Shown here: positions 25,101-34,224 of the stretch, in pieces
Layout of the letters: every line of letters starts with the position of its first letter
Position numbering within the stretch: the stretch's first letter is position 1
Assembly (NCBI GenBank): GCA_903813345.2
Contig: CAIIXF020000003.1
Location: 6,225,815-6,289,814 of the forward strand
DNA length: 64,000 nt
Origin: Owenia fusiformis
Taxonomy: Eukaryota > Annelida > Polychaeta > Sabellida > Oweniidae
Direction: 5' to 3'
Notes under the pieces: model-generated
Told to the model about the DNA's origin: nothing
Databases searched by the model: none
The model's input: the letters and a program-made list of their open reading frames with translations, nothing else
Translations under genes and position numbers: made by a program

Positions 25101-28100
25101 GAAAAATTCAATATGGCCACCAAATTGAAAAATTCAAAATGGCCACCATGTAATTCAGCCAGCATACCCAAAACCTAAACAGATCTTGGCAATAGTCTGC
25201 TCTTGCATCTGTAAAAATTTCAAGTTGAACGGATAAGTGGTTTTCCTGGAATTTTGATGACAAGATTTGTTGAAAAATTCAAAATGGCCGCCACATAGTT
25301 TACCCAGCATCCCCTTAACCTAATCAGATCTTGGTACTAGTCTGCTCTTGCATCTGTAAAAATTTCAAGTTGAACAGGTAAGCAGTTATCCTGGAAATTT
25401 GATGACAAGATTTGGTTTATGTGCCGCCCGCCCGCACGCCGAACAGCACAAGACGACGACAATATAGCACTTTTTCAAAGTGCGATAAAAAGTATAGAGG
25501 CCCTTGAAAGACTTGATCAAATTTATTAATTCGGCCGCTACTTGGGAAACTGAAACCGGAAGTAACTCAACTAAGTCAAATCGCGAATATAATCGTGGTT
25601 TTTCATGGCCCACTCGAGTGGAGATTTTCAGGCGAGTCCGACCACTACATAGTAATCCTCATCGGCTGTAAAATTAATTTTCTGAGTCCTTCTGGACAAA
25701 TGGTTTAAAAATATTTTTCCATGAAATGTAGATGAGGCAGTTAAGGTGCCATGGTAGTTAACAGGAAATGACAAAACAGGAAGTGACATAACCATGCCAT
25801 TTTTTTAACCGAGATATCAGAGTTCTGTTTTGATCTCCAGTCAGTTAAACTAGTTCCACATGATGAAATAACTTTTTCAGCCCTCTGAAAATGTGACTGA
25901 AAAATAGCTAAAAGTAGGAGCTAAGGAAAAGTCACTGAAGAGAATAATCTTTTAATTTTTTAGAAATTGTGCCTAATATATTGCTCTAAATGATACAATC
26001 TTTAAAATTTGGTATCATTCATTGAAAAACAAAAAATAAAAAAAACTGAATTGAAAAGCGATCTATTTTCCTTTTTATGATCGCCATTTTTGTTTCAGAC
26101 AATTTTCTAAAATTTCAAAGATTTAAAAAATTTAAAAAAACATGTAGTTGATTCAGTATTTGGGCTGCATCATGTAATTTCTCACTTACATGTAATTTAG
26201 ATCAGACTGTGCCCAAAAATGACTAGACAACAGCAATACCAAGGTGTGGCAAATCCCATCAAATGACCATGACTGTCCTCTTTACAAAATTGCTTCACTA
26301 CAATTTTAGTAACACCCCAGTCACAATTGTCGTACGACGGCCATTATTTGACCTCAGATAAATTAAAATATAATAATATTTGTTCATTTCTGCGGTCCCC
26401 ATAGAAAAACTGCCAGACCACAGAACAGTCCCACGGTGGCCGCATGTTGACTTGCGTCTGCTGTAGTGTTTTGATGGGAAACAGTTCTTAGGTCAGCTGT
26501 GAATACAACGCAATAAAATAGTAGAAATGTAAGATAACAGGTAAAAATGGCGGCCATTTTCAAAATGACCACGTACTAGCCAAAGTGTCCTAAAACAGTG
26601 TGACATGCTTATAAGTTATCATATGTGAACGAAATCGCTTTATTACATTTCGTGTTATAGTAAAAAAAAACATAAATGACATGCGTAAAATGTCAGCCAT
26701 TTTCAAACGCCTAAAAGCCAAAGTGTCAAAAGAGTGTACGATGCTTATAAGTCATCACATAATAAATGTGAATAAAATCGCTCCTCTACTTTTCAAGTTA
26801 GGGCAAAAATCGTAAAATAGTCATTATTTTCCAAGATGGCTGCCATGTGTTTCCTAAATATCTACATTTCAACCTTTATTAATGTCTTATCAAACTTTTT
26901 TACCTTGAAAACATATAAATATAACAGTTTTACATTTGTACCTAAATTACTGTAAAATCAGCACTAAAATAGCCATCATTTTGAAACAAGTGGCCATTTT
27001 GAAAATTGAGTTTCGAGCAGAACTTCTACAGACAAAGGGCACATATGTACAAAATATGAACAAAATACGAGTAGTATTTGAGTTATCGCCTGAACAGACG
27101 GACAGAGACATACAGACAGACAGGCAGATGGACGGAGGTGTTTTATTTATCCCTCCAGACTTCGTTTTATGGGATAATAAGTATAAATGCATGTTATGTA
27201 TGATTTTTTGAATGTAGACAAAAGAAGGAATGATATGAGATGGAAGTATTCTAAAAACTAAAATAGTATACAGATAGCTGGCTAGATCTGATTATTCTGC
27301 CATTTATTTATTTAGGAGTTAAGATTATCTACAACAGACTTAATTTTCAACATTGTGGATCTCATACAGAATTAGTGATTCACCAAATCAAGTAATGAAA
27401 GATTTCATTTCTAGGTTTGCTTTGTAATTCTGCATTTGATTGACAATGGAGAGACCATACTGAGTGAAGCTGGCAGGACACATACTCTTCATGAAGGTAA
27501 TATTTCAACCTTGGTCAATTCCAAGAAGTTTTTTTTCAATATATGAATTTCCTAAAGAACATTTAATTCTTTTAATTCATGTAATTCCAAGATATAAGTT
27601 TGTTATTTAAATATAGGAAATTCCTCTCATTCCAGGTGAAATAAATAAAAAAAATAGAAGAACATTTTCTTTTTTATATTCACAGCCAAATTGCATTATG
27701 CTAATGAAAGTGTTTTTAAATCCTTAATTTCAGGCAAGAGTCTTCCTTATTTCACCGGAGACTACATAAGGAGGATTATCAAAGAGAATTGGCCCAAGGT
27801 GAAACTAATGAAGAATGTAAAGAGGGAAACACTTGAGACTCTTGCGAAACTGGAAGAAGATCCCTTTGTGAGAATACTTCTCAGAACGGTATGTTTGAAA
27901 CAATGAATTATTACGATTATTATGCAATCGCTAAAATCTCTGTACTTAATCAGTAAATGGAGTACATACAAATGTACCAAAACTGTATGAATGTGGTCAA
28001 AAATACCACAATGTTCACACCTCCCTCATCTTTTAATTAATGAAAGATGTATTAAATTGCCAAGCCTACTCTCAGCTCATGAATTCTTGTGAAAATGTGT

Positions 28101-29534
28101 ATAAAAATCAAATGTTTCAAATTAAGAAAATCTTATGCAAAAAGTATACTTAAAATAGCTATATAACCTAGATAATGGGGAAAATATACTAAAACAGGTA
28201 AAATGGGACAATTATAATTTTAACATGGAAACAGTTGCAAAATTCTAATTCAAAACAAAATGCAATTTTGGTTAAACAGGAAGGCTACTAATGAAATCCC
28301 TCGTTTTAGTACAAATATACATTCATGTACAGGGTGGTCAAAAAAAGGAAACCCTTATACCATTTTCCTCATATCTTTGTCACTTTAAGAAATAATTCCC
28401 TGAGTTTTTATACATTTGTACATCATTCAATTTGCCACCAGCCTACTGTATTTAATGACCATCAGATTGATAGTCACAATATTTCAGCACTTTAAAGAAT
28501 ATGCCCCAGTGGCCACTATTGCGCTCTCGGGAAACCTGTACTCGTCGTCTAAAATGTCCCTACCTGTGGGGATATGGCAGAGACAGAGTATAGGAGAATG
28601 ACCTCAGGACAATTGCAAACCTCAAAAGTCAGATCATCCCTGTCATTCAGGTCAACCCTGCTGAGGAATCTATTCGGGTCATTGATAACTGTGTTGTTTT
28701 GCCTACAGCGCGATGATGGCCAAACTTGAAGCATGTTATTCAGAGTGCTGTAAAATTGTGACTATCAGTCTGATGGTCATGAAATATGGTAGGGTGGTGG
28801 GAAATTGAATGATGTACAAATGTGTGAAAGATCAGAAAGTAATTTTTTAAAGTGACAAATATAAGGAAAATGCAAAGTTTCCGTTTTTTGACTACCCTGT
28901 TTATTACAAAATCTATTTCCAGCACTATGTGAGCTACCAAGTCACCACAGAGACTCTTTCAAATCTACTCCACACAAATATAATCCCAAATTGTCCTGCA
29001 GCTGACCAAATTGGTAACATTCTTCCATTAACAATGGATGAAACTAAAGATGTTCTGCAGAATGGTACACATTGGGAGCATTTATTTCCGACTGGCACAG
29101 TTATCGTAAATTGGGAGTGTTTCAATGTGACAAAACTTGATAATATCGGAGAGATCATTGAAAGGATAAGCACATGCTTTATCCTGAAATCAAAAAGCAA
29201 CAACAGAATCCAATCTTTAAGTTTTGGAACACAATATTCAACAAAATTTGGGGATGTATATGACATTGATTACTATGGTGATTTGGATATCAATTCTCTG
29301 ATTGGTCACTTTCTTAGTCACATGATTCACCTAGAAAGGTCAAGCAAGGAAAGCAAAGTGTTCCCAGCAGTGCATTTCCCAAGAGAGATACCACTAGAGG
29401 CTGCCAAATATGCATTGGATAAAGTATTAACTGGGTTTAAATATGGCTGCTGGGGACATGGTGGATCTATCGCTTCTGAGTCAGACTTTTGTCTTGACAT
29501 TCCATTATTGCCATATGGATCTAGTTCACTTTAA
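13111..29534 (+). CDS. NAT16/HISAT-like N-acetyltransferase, copy A (four exons)
   Basis: Exons 13111-13311, 27415-27496, 27734-27888 and 28923-29534 join with GT-AG borders and consistent phases into 349 codons plus TAA. The order of motifs fits probable N-acetyltransferase 16 / histidine N-acetyltransferase. VYWGLDYLPHYY is in exon 1; a hydrophobic strand with DNGETIL and a GRTH phrase in exon 2 sits at the acetyl-CoA-binding GNAT core; the C-terminal half carries FPTGTVIVNW and IDYYGDLDINSL. Family members acetylate free amino acids such as histidine; the substrate here is unknown. Intron 1 is about 14.1 kb, swollen by an LTR nest and other repeats, against about 250 bp in copy B. A polyadenylation signal lies at 29633-29638. 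The enlarged intron may impair expression, but every exon is open. Confidence 0.82.
13312..14490. other. Intron 1 of NAT16-like copy A, first part
   Basis: There is no coding exon I can support. About 13672-13911 holds an open frame without motifs. The 13930-14050 stretch is slightly richer in CpG (CGCGGCAAAA, GAATCGCGAC) and ends in ATGGTGAGTA, an ATG directly before a donor-like site. It could be the promoter and first exon of the THAP gene that follows, but this is weak. Confidence 0.35.
14498..14971 (+). pseudogene. THAP-domain gene fragment with a frameshift
   Basis: Two reading frames together spell a THAP zinc-finger domain (C2CH). The first, about 14498-14599, gives HCIVPRCNANGT and VVTFQRIKE, then stops at TAA. 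Shifting frame by one base near 14595 resumes with WLIAIHRMEDKSF, then CKVCSLHFTDDDF, a basic KKRSLKKD stretch and VIPHVFD, which are the second zinc-ligand pair (C...H) and the conserved end of the domain. The second frame runs on to 14971 without recognisable domains. THAP domains bind DNA and occur in P-element-type transposases and in host regulators. The break and the absence of a transposase body mark this as a decayed fragment, inside intron 1 of NAT16-like copy A. Confidence 0.7.
15342..16279 (+). mobile_element. LTR A (938 bp, plus orientation)
   Basis: It begins TGTGAGTGAT and ends AACGGACA, giving the TG...CA ends of an LTR. It matches LTR C (22730-23667) in reverse at the same 938-bp length with very few differences, and also LTR B. 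An 80-codon open frame at 15645-15887 is carried by all three copies and is probably non-coding LTR sequence. On its right the LTR runs directly into the leader of an unidentified ORF and not into the primer-binding region seen next to LTR C. Confidence 0.85.
16345..17289 (+). pseudogene. Truncated first copy of the unidentified LTR-bracketed ORF
   Basis: The first 310 codons are identical to the start of the frame at 17544. At the duplication junction the frame runs into repeated LTR sequence, adds a few unrelated residues and stops at 17289. It is a by-product of the 1,199-bp tandem duplication. It keeps the same leader and the same LTR end upstream, so if LTR A drives transcription this truncated product would be made first. 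Confidence 0.75.
17275..17478 (+). mobile_element. Partial LTR (last 204 bases) from the tandem duplication
   Basis: The sequence equals 16076-16279, the terminal part of LTR A. It was carried along by the tandem duplication and lies directly upstream of the leader of the full-length ORF. Confidence 0.8.
17544..18956 (+). CDS. Unidentified 470-codon ORF captured between inverted LTRs (viral nucleoprotein or gag candidate)
   Basis: I do not recognise this protein. It is intact, starts at ATG in a fair context (gttATGG) 65 bases after an LTR end, and has no transmembrane segment or zinc knuckle. Composition is mostly helical and charged, with a basic KRKRTD patch near residue 90, a glycine-lysine GHKGKQK near 305-311 and an acidic C-terminal third. 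One sampled line has 50% G+C against 27% in a sampled spacer line, suggesting foreign origin. From about residue 447 the frame is antisense LTR B sequence, so the natural 3' end is lost. A single 450-500-residue helical protein without a zinc knuckle, fused to LTRs, would fit a nucleoprotein gene of a negative-strand RNA virus copied into DNA by an LTR element. It would also fit a divergent gag. Both are inference. Confidence 0.55.
   Translation: MAMQVDPQRVETSVSEAEKARYINLVKEGLRGIRPNANEVSGYHFLRIISGAWGIATTGLLAYETGEMIYASFNDALKQYRINDSKQQIIFREILKKEPGQKRKRTDVIDNLVTEAKFPDKPENIQELGRKIYFPSPEYTGSDEETRELLKRALDKSKEDAYGVGDLVKVWNPINIKEKSLLTENRRLPTRDAGLLIWTALNVGPKLIQRGGRVLEETAPLLEKLKALKSAAILSNISCHRRENVVYQKSPSISGKTNIAPYLAWLAARTMNLSDGEKMNMNKSNDPAGLLKCISILKGNQAGVGHKGKQKEAILQKLRSKMQAGQALSVNKYQKQAWQCLIVEDDVPRRERMMGALILSYGVIKPIMKVAYEAPISYQRMVVASTWEDEVRLYRDWGDVIITRAKEVPLLHLFDAAAEDLGVLEYLTETPLRTRGEIPDQKWENPSTNVLLDQMFIILKVFYDQCHWCS
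18883..19800 (-). mobile_element. LTR B (minus orientation, lacks its terminal 20 bases)
   Basis: It aligns with LTR C at a constant offset of 3,867 bases from 18883 to 19800. The 20 bases that end LTR C at 22730-22749 are missing and replaced by the 3' part of the unidentified ORF. It differs from A and C at a few single sites, for example one base in the shared 80-codon frame (D to N). On its right side the polypurine tract of the minus-strand interior abuts its start, so it is the 3' LTR of that element. Confidence 0.85.
19801..22729 (-). mobile_element. Interior of a decayed LTR retrotransposon (minus orientation)
   Basis: Read on the minus strand, the interior starts directly after LTR C with TTGGTGGCAGCGGTGTC, a typical primer-binding neighbourhood. 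It ends with the purine tract GGCTAAGAGGGGGG followed by TAA just before LTR B. These are the hallmarks of an LTR retrotransposon with LTR C as 5' LTR and LTR B as 3' LTR. Only about 2.9 kb separates them, less than needed for gag and pol, and open frames are short, so the element is non-autonomous or decayed. Its primer-binding region differs from the sequence after LTR A. Confidence 0.75.
20874..21245 (-). pseudogene. Possible pol-derived fragment of the LTR element
   Basis: A 123-codon minus-strand frame contains the phrase GWSECIVPARVVC followed by a DEDFLVEQ segment. This resembles the stretch between protease and reverse transcriptase in Ty3/gypsy-type pol proteins, where a VPARV-like phrase precedes an EP or EQ. 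The C-terminus is basic and cysteine-bearing. No RT or integrase motif was found in the remaining interior. The assignment is tentative and would make the element a gypsy-type derivative. Confidence 0.3.
22730..23667 (-). mobile_element. LTR C (938 bp, minus orientation)
   Basis: On the minus strand it runs from TGTGAGTGAT to AACGGACA, the same length as LTR A and nearly identical to it; one visible difference is at the GAATATGG/GAATACGG site. It is the 5' LTR of the minus-strand element and the right edge of the nest. Confidence 0.85.
23850..25440. repeat. Degenerate repeats with AAAATGGCCACCAT and AAGGTCACTGAAGGT phrases
   Basis: A block of roughly 130-400 bases recurs with shared phrases: CAAAATGGCCACCATG, AGTCTGCTCTTGCATCTGT, AATTTCAAGTTGAACAGGT and GACCTTTTCAAGGTCACTGA. 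Copies differ by substitutions and deletions, so the array is old. It ends near a G+C-rich CCGCCCGCCCGCACGCC stretch at about 25424-25442. No coding potential is seen. Confidence 0.6.
26224..27180 (+). mobile_element. Tandem-repeat element with GACA-type tail, copy 1
   Basis: The left end (ACAACAGCAATACCA then CAAATCCCATC) and the right end (TTCGTTTTATGGGATAATAA) match those of the element at 43849-45180. Between them are about 150-base repeats with AAAATGGCGGCCATTTT and CAAAATCGCT phrases, then a GACAGACAGACA-like microsatellite. The two frames at 26936-27211 overlap the microsatellite and are not genes. The layout (unique ends, 150-160-bp tandem core, tetranucleotide tail) recalls the Helitron-related pearl elements of bivalves; that link is inference. 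Confidence 0.55.
28330..28899. mobile_element. MITE-like element with CAGGGTGGTCAAAAAA ends
   Basis: The left end CAGGGTGGTCAAAAAAAGGA and the right end, whose complement reads CAGGGTAGTCAAAAAACGGA, form an inverted repeat. It extends inward through AAATGCAAAG or TATACCATTTTCC and AAGTGACAAA-type sequence. A TA flanks the left side; the right side shows TTTA. It lies 23 bases before exon 4 of NAT16-like copy A, close to the branch-point and polypyrimidine region. No transposase is present. Confidence 0.6.
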
Positions 29535-29632
29535 AGTCATGAACAAATCACACTGTTTATTTTAACATTAAACCTGTACTTTGAAAATAATTTGTATTAA
29601 CCAGTATTGATGTAAGTTTGCAAAGAACATGT

Positions 29633-29638
29633 AATAAA
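29633..29638 (+). terminator. Polyadenylation signal of NAT16-like copy A
   Basis: AATAAA lies 99 bases after the stop codon and just before the 45-bp minisatellite. No better signal is seen before the array. Confidence 0.5.
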
Positions 29639-29655
29639 TATATTCATTTATTTCA

Positions 29656-31030
29656 GATAGGTGAGGCAAATGTTATTTTAACAGTCTTTCAATAGGTGAG
29701 GCAAAACTGTCATATGTTATTTCAACAGGCTTTCAAATAGGTGAGGTAAAACTATCATATGTTACTTTAACAGGCTTTCAAATAGATGAGGCAAAACTAT
29801 CATATGTTACTTTAACGGGCTTTCAAATAGGTGAGGCAAAACTATCATATGTTACTTTAACGGGCTTTCATATAGGTGAGGCAAAACTATCATATGTTAC
29901 TTTAACAGGCTTTCAAATAGGTGAGGCAAAACTGTCATATGTTATTTTAACAGGCTTTCAAATAGGTGAGGCAAAACTATCATATGTTACTTTAATGGGC
30001 TTTCAAATAGGTGAGGCAAAACTATCATATGTTACTTTAACGGGCTTTCAAATAGGTGAGGCAAAACTATCATATGTTACTTTAACAGGCTTTCAGATAG
30101 GTGAGGCAAAACTGTCATATCTTATTTCAACAGGCTTTCAAATAGGTGAGGTAAAACTATCATATGTTACTTTAACAGGCTTTCAAATAGGTGAGGTAAA
30201 ACTATCATATGTTACTTTAACGGGCTTTCAAATAGGTGAGGCAAAACTATCATATGTTACTTTAACAGGCTTTCAAATAGGTGAGGCAAAACTGTCATAT
30301 GTTATTTCAACAGGCTTTCAAATAGATGAGTCAAAACTGTCATATGTTATTTCAACAGGCTTTCAAATAGATGAGTCAAAACTGTCATATGTTATTTCAA
30401 CAGGCTTTCAAATAGGTGAGGCAAAACTGTCATATGTTATTTCAACAGGCTTTCAAATAGATGAGTCAAAACTGTCATATGTTATTTCAACAGTCTTTCA
30501 AATAGGTGAGGCAAAACCGTCATATGTTATTTGAACAGGCTTTCAAATAGATGAGTCAAAACTGTCATATGTTATTTCAACAGTCTTTCAAATAGGTGAG
30601 GCAAAACCGTCATATGTTATTTTAACAGGCTTTCAAATAGGGGAGGCAAAACTGTCATATGTTACTTTAATGGGCTTTCAAATAGGTGAGGCAAAACTAT
30701 CATATGTTACTTTAACGGGCTTTCAAATAGGCGAGGCAAAACTATCATATGTTACTTTAACAGGCTTTCAAATAGGTGAGGCAAAACTGTCATATGTTAT
30801 TTTAACAGGCTTTCAAATAGGGGAGGCAAAACTGTCATATGTTATTTTAACAGGCTTTCAAATAGGTGAGGCAAAACTATCATATGTTATTTCAACAGGC
30901 TTTCAGATAGGCGAGGCAAAACCGTCATATGTTATTTCAACAGGCTTTCAAATAGGGGAGGCAAAACTGTCATATGTTATTTTAACAGGCTTTCAAATAG
31001 AGGAGGCAAAACTGTCAAAAGTGATATTAA
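29656..31030 (+). repeat. 45-bp minisatellite, about 30 copies
   Basis: A 45-base unit (GGTGAGGCAAAACT, then RTCATATGTTA, then GGCTTTCAAATA) repeats about thirty times with scattered single-base variants that form higher-order patterns, such as adjacent copies sharing GATGAGTC. Because 45 is divisible by three and the unit has an open frame, translations show long runs of 15-residue repeats (GFQIGEAKLSYV plus three), interrupted near 29700 and 30533. There is no start signal or splice evidence, so I treat it as a non-coding minisatellite downstream of NAT16-like copy A. Confidence 0.85.
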
Positions 31031-31039
31031 ACTACATCG

Positions 31040-33014
31040 AGACATTGTTTTTACAGTTCCCAGTCAAAACATTGAAATTTATTTCTCAATAATACTTTGG
31101 TGAGGCAGTTGCCTCCCTTGCCTCAGTTAAAAATGAATTGGGATCAATAAACATGAAAGGTACAGTTTCTTTATGTTACAATAGTTTTATGTTTGTATTA
31201 GACCACCAAGGATACCTTTGCTTTAGTTAATATTTGTAGTTTAGATATTTAGTTTTTCATAGTTATGACTAATGTAATCATGTTACGATACAAGATGTCA
31301 ATAAAAGTTATATACATGTATACCCTCCACTTCTTTAAGTTTTGAATAAATATGAAATGTGCAAGAGGGAACTTTTCTAATTGCATCATTTTAAATTCAA
31401 AATTAAATTAAAATATGTTATATACTTGTACATAAGTTATTGAATGATTTGAAGTGCAATACAGGATATATTGTAGAGATTCTGTATTTGCACAAGACGA
31501 AGTCGAGTGCCAATAAAGAAAATAGAGAGCACAATATATCATGTATTGCACTTCAAATCATTTTCAATAACGTTTAATCGTGTGATATTAGGCCAATAAA
31601 TTTTGCTTTAGAGATTATCCCAAGGAAATATTCCGACTTGCTCTAAAATCATTAATTCAATGTAGACACTTTTATTTCAAGTATTGCTTCTGAGATTGTC
31701 GCCTCCGTACCAATATTTTCTGTATTGCTACAGAGATGATCAATTCCGTACCAATACAAGGTTACAGGTGCCACTACAGATTGGTACAGCAGATGAACTG
31801 ACCAATCAGAGGGCTTCATTTTACAGTTCATATGATAAAAGAAATTATTCCATAGTTAGCATGATATTCATAGGATAACATGTGAAAATAAAAACGGTAT
31901 TTTTGTAATCAGTGGTAAAATATGATATTTTTGACAAATTTTCACTTAACCATAGCATACGGTTTTTTAGCCATGACATACGGCGCCGTGTGCGATGGAT
32001 TATGGATTTTTTCTACTCCAGACTCAAAACGAGGCTAAGTGTCAACATCGCCTGATCGTTTGGAAAATTCAAATTAAATCAAATTAATTTCCGACGATTA
32101 TGATGATGACTTTAACTGTGGAATAAAAAGAACATGATAGGATATCCTCTATATATTATCTGTCCAATACAAGAAAAAATATTTCACTTTTTGTGATTTT
32201 ATAACATGGGGTCTATGAGGCATCACGACCTACATATAGAAGTCATATTTTCACAATTTAATCCCTGGGGATTTATAACCTGGAACTCCATTGCATTTTG
32301 TGAACCCGCGAAATTAACTGGGAGTACAGTAGATGGACAGCTTCTTATATCCCTACTCAAACTTCATTTAGTGGGATGGTAAATAAAATATTCACAAGCC
32401 CTTCCCAAGGCTACCCTAAAATTTATAACTTAACTTCAATAATAGGTTATCGATGATAACATGAATAAATTAATCAATTTTACAAAACAGACAACCTGAG
32501 ATTAAGCAGCGCTTGATTAAAGCCCCCATGTAAAGTATGGCTTATATTGTAGTCTTACCCAATGTTATCAAAATGTGATATGTGAAACTTTTTTTTTTAA
32601 TTTCAAAAAGTGGTTTTTGAAACAAGACTTTAATTAAAATTTACTTTTAGAGGTCACACATAGCTATAATTCATACCAATGCATAGCATTCATCCTCACA
32701 TGTTTTTTGCAGAAAAAAATAAGAAAATCGGTTCATAAATAAGCGAGAAATGAACTCATCAGTGCATGAAAATGGTTCAGAGAAAAATGCATATCAAAAT
32801 CTTAGTTCTCATTTTTTAGTTCTCATTTTTTCAAAAATCTCTAAAATAACTTTTCAAGTCATTACAAATAGTAAATGAATAATAAAAACACATTTTCAAA
32901 TTTTACACAGGGACTTAAAATAATTAAAATCCAGGTGTTCAGTTCATATTCAAGGATCAGCTCTAAGCAGTTGCTCAAAGTTGACAATCTACAACAATAT
33001 TCAAATACGACAAC
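31040..33014. other. Spacer with a palindromic element
   Basis: At 31440-31580 a 130-140-base inverted repeat (GATTTGAAGTGCAATACA ... TGTATTGCACTTCAAATC) surrounds CACAAGACGAAGTCGAGTGC, a hairpin MITE-like unit. The rest is AT-rich with no recognisable gene. A short frame at 31684-31878 has no motif. Confidence 0.5.
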
Positions 33015-33990
33015 ATGTCAAGGTCACCATTGCCATATGATATAAGTGATTATTCCCAGGATCCTGTTGATTATCCTGGAGGAAGACGGCCAACACTTGA
33101 CAGGGCTATTTACAACCCAGGATTCAATCCGCAATCTATGTTAGTAACAGGAAATGAGGTTAGGGAGCAACCTGAAATACATTCACCAAAGGCAATAGTC
33201 AAGACAAAACCAACAAAACCAGAAAAAGAAGACAAGACAAAAGTCAAGACAAGAAAAGTCAAAGATGATTTTACTTACACTGAGCACATCGATATTGACT
33301 TTGAGAGTATGTTCTTTGAACCAGATAAACCCAAGATGTTGGCTCCAATTTCATGTTGCTTTGAAATTCTCTACAATGTTGGCCTGGTGGGTATACATTT
33401 GAAAATAATCCCTAAATCATGAATCAAACCATTTCTGTATAGGTAAAGATTTTTCTCAGCAAAAAATGGTCAAAGATCTAAGTGTAACCCTTCAAGGAAT
33501 TTGATTTGTTCCTTGAAACATCTACAGCCATTTTTATGATATAAATATCTCTGATTACAGTTCATACGTGTTCTCCAATTTCTGAATAAGGTCTATCAGT
33601 TCTTGACCCTTAGCGATATAAAGTGCTAGTAGCAGAGAACGCTAAATGCCAAATAAATAAAAAAATTGCTTGATCTATATCTGAACCCTTGTTTACTTTC
33701 AGTATGGAGTCTACAACCTCCTATCGATTGTATTTGGAATCTTTCTTTCGTTGGGGTGTGGAATGCTGTTTGGGTTGTGTAGCTGCTGCACCGTCTGGTG
33801 CCTGCAGCCATTTGTCAGAATGTTCCTGATGTTAATACGTATTATGCAAATCTTTTACAAGGCCGTTGTGGGGTGCTGCTGCGATCCATGCTACAACTCT
33901 CTCAGTTTGGTCTGCTCTAGAATCAACGGCAGTTTTGGCTTGAATGTTTCTGGTATCAATATTGGACAGAATAGTATCGAAAGAGTTTGA
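33015..33990 (+). CDS. Caveolin (two exons)
   Basis: Exons 33015-33386 and 33703-33990 join across a GT-AG intron into 219 codons plus TGA. Residues 84-103 (KDDFTYTEHIDIDFESMFFEP) contain FESMFFEP, the counterpart of the caveolin signature FEDVIAEP; the scaffolding-like segment and a hydrophobic intramembrane stretch (about 128-155) follow. The C-terminal part carries many cysteines (for example CSCC at 149-152 and CCC at 182-184), more than vertebrate caveolins, which are palmitoylated here. The N-terminal 80 residues are charged and proline- and lysine-rich, making the protein longer than the usual 150-180. Caveolins oligomerise in the inner leaflet of the plasma membrane and shape caveolae or scaffold signalling. 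The start ATG follows CAACATG and is the first in the open frame. Confidence 0.87.
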
Positions 33991-34224
33991 GTACACACTC
34001 TGAACTAACTCTAAAGATAACTAGGATGTAACCAAACCATGACAATCATTGATTTATGGTAACAAAATGGATGCACCAAATAGTCTAATTGCCTGGACAA
34101 AAGAGGTTCAGTAATAAGAAATACTGCAGAAATAAGCAACCATCTTGTAAATTTCTTCTTGAGCAAAGCTCCTTTGTCTCTTAAGGCATCACAATATAAA
34201 ATCTGAATCAAATCTGTCAACTAG

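Noticed and set aside
28549-28734. Minus-strand frame inside the CAGGGTGGTC element as a transposase
   Set aside because: No DDE or helix-turn-helix motif is readable; too short and compositionally random.
29995-31092. Two long frames of 15-residue repeats as a structural protein gene
   Set aside because: There is no splice, promoter or start evidence; the frame arises because the 45-bp unit is divisible by three. Kept only as a finding.
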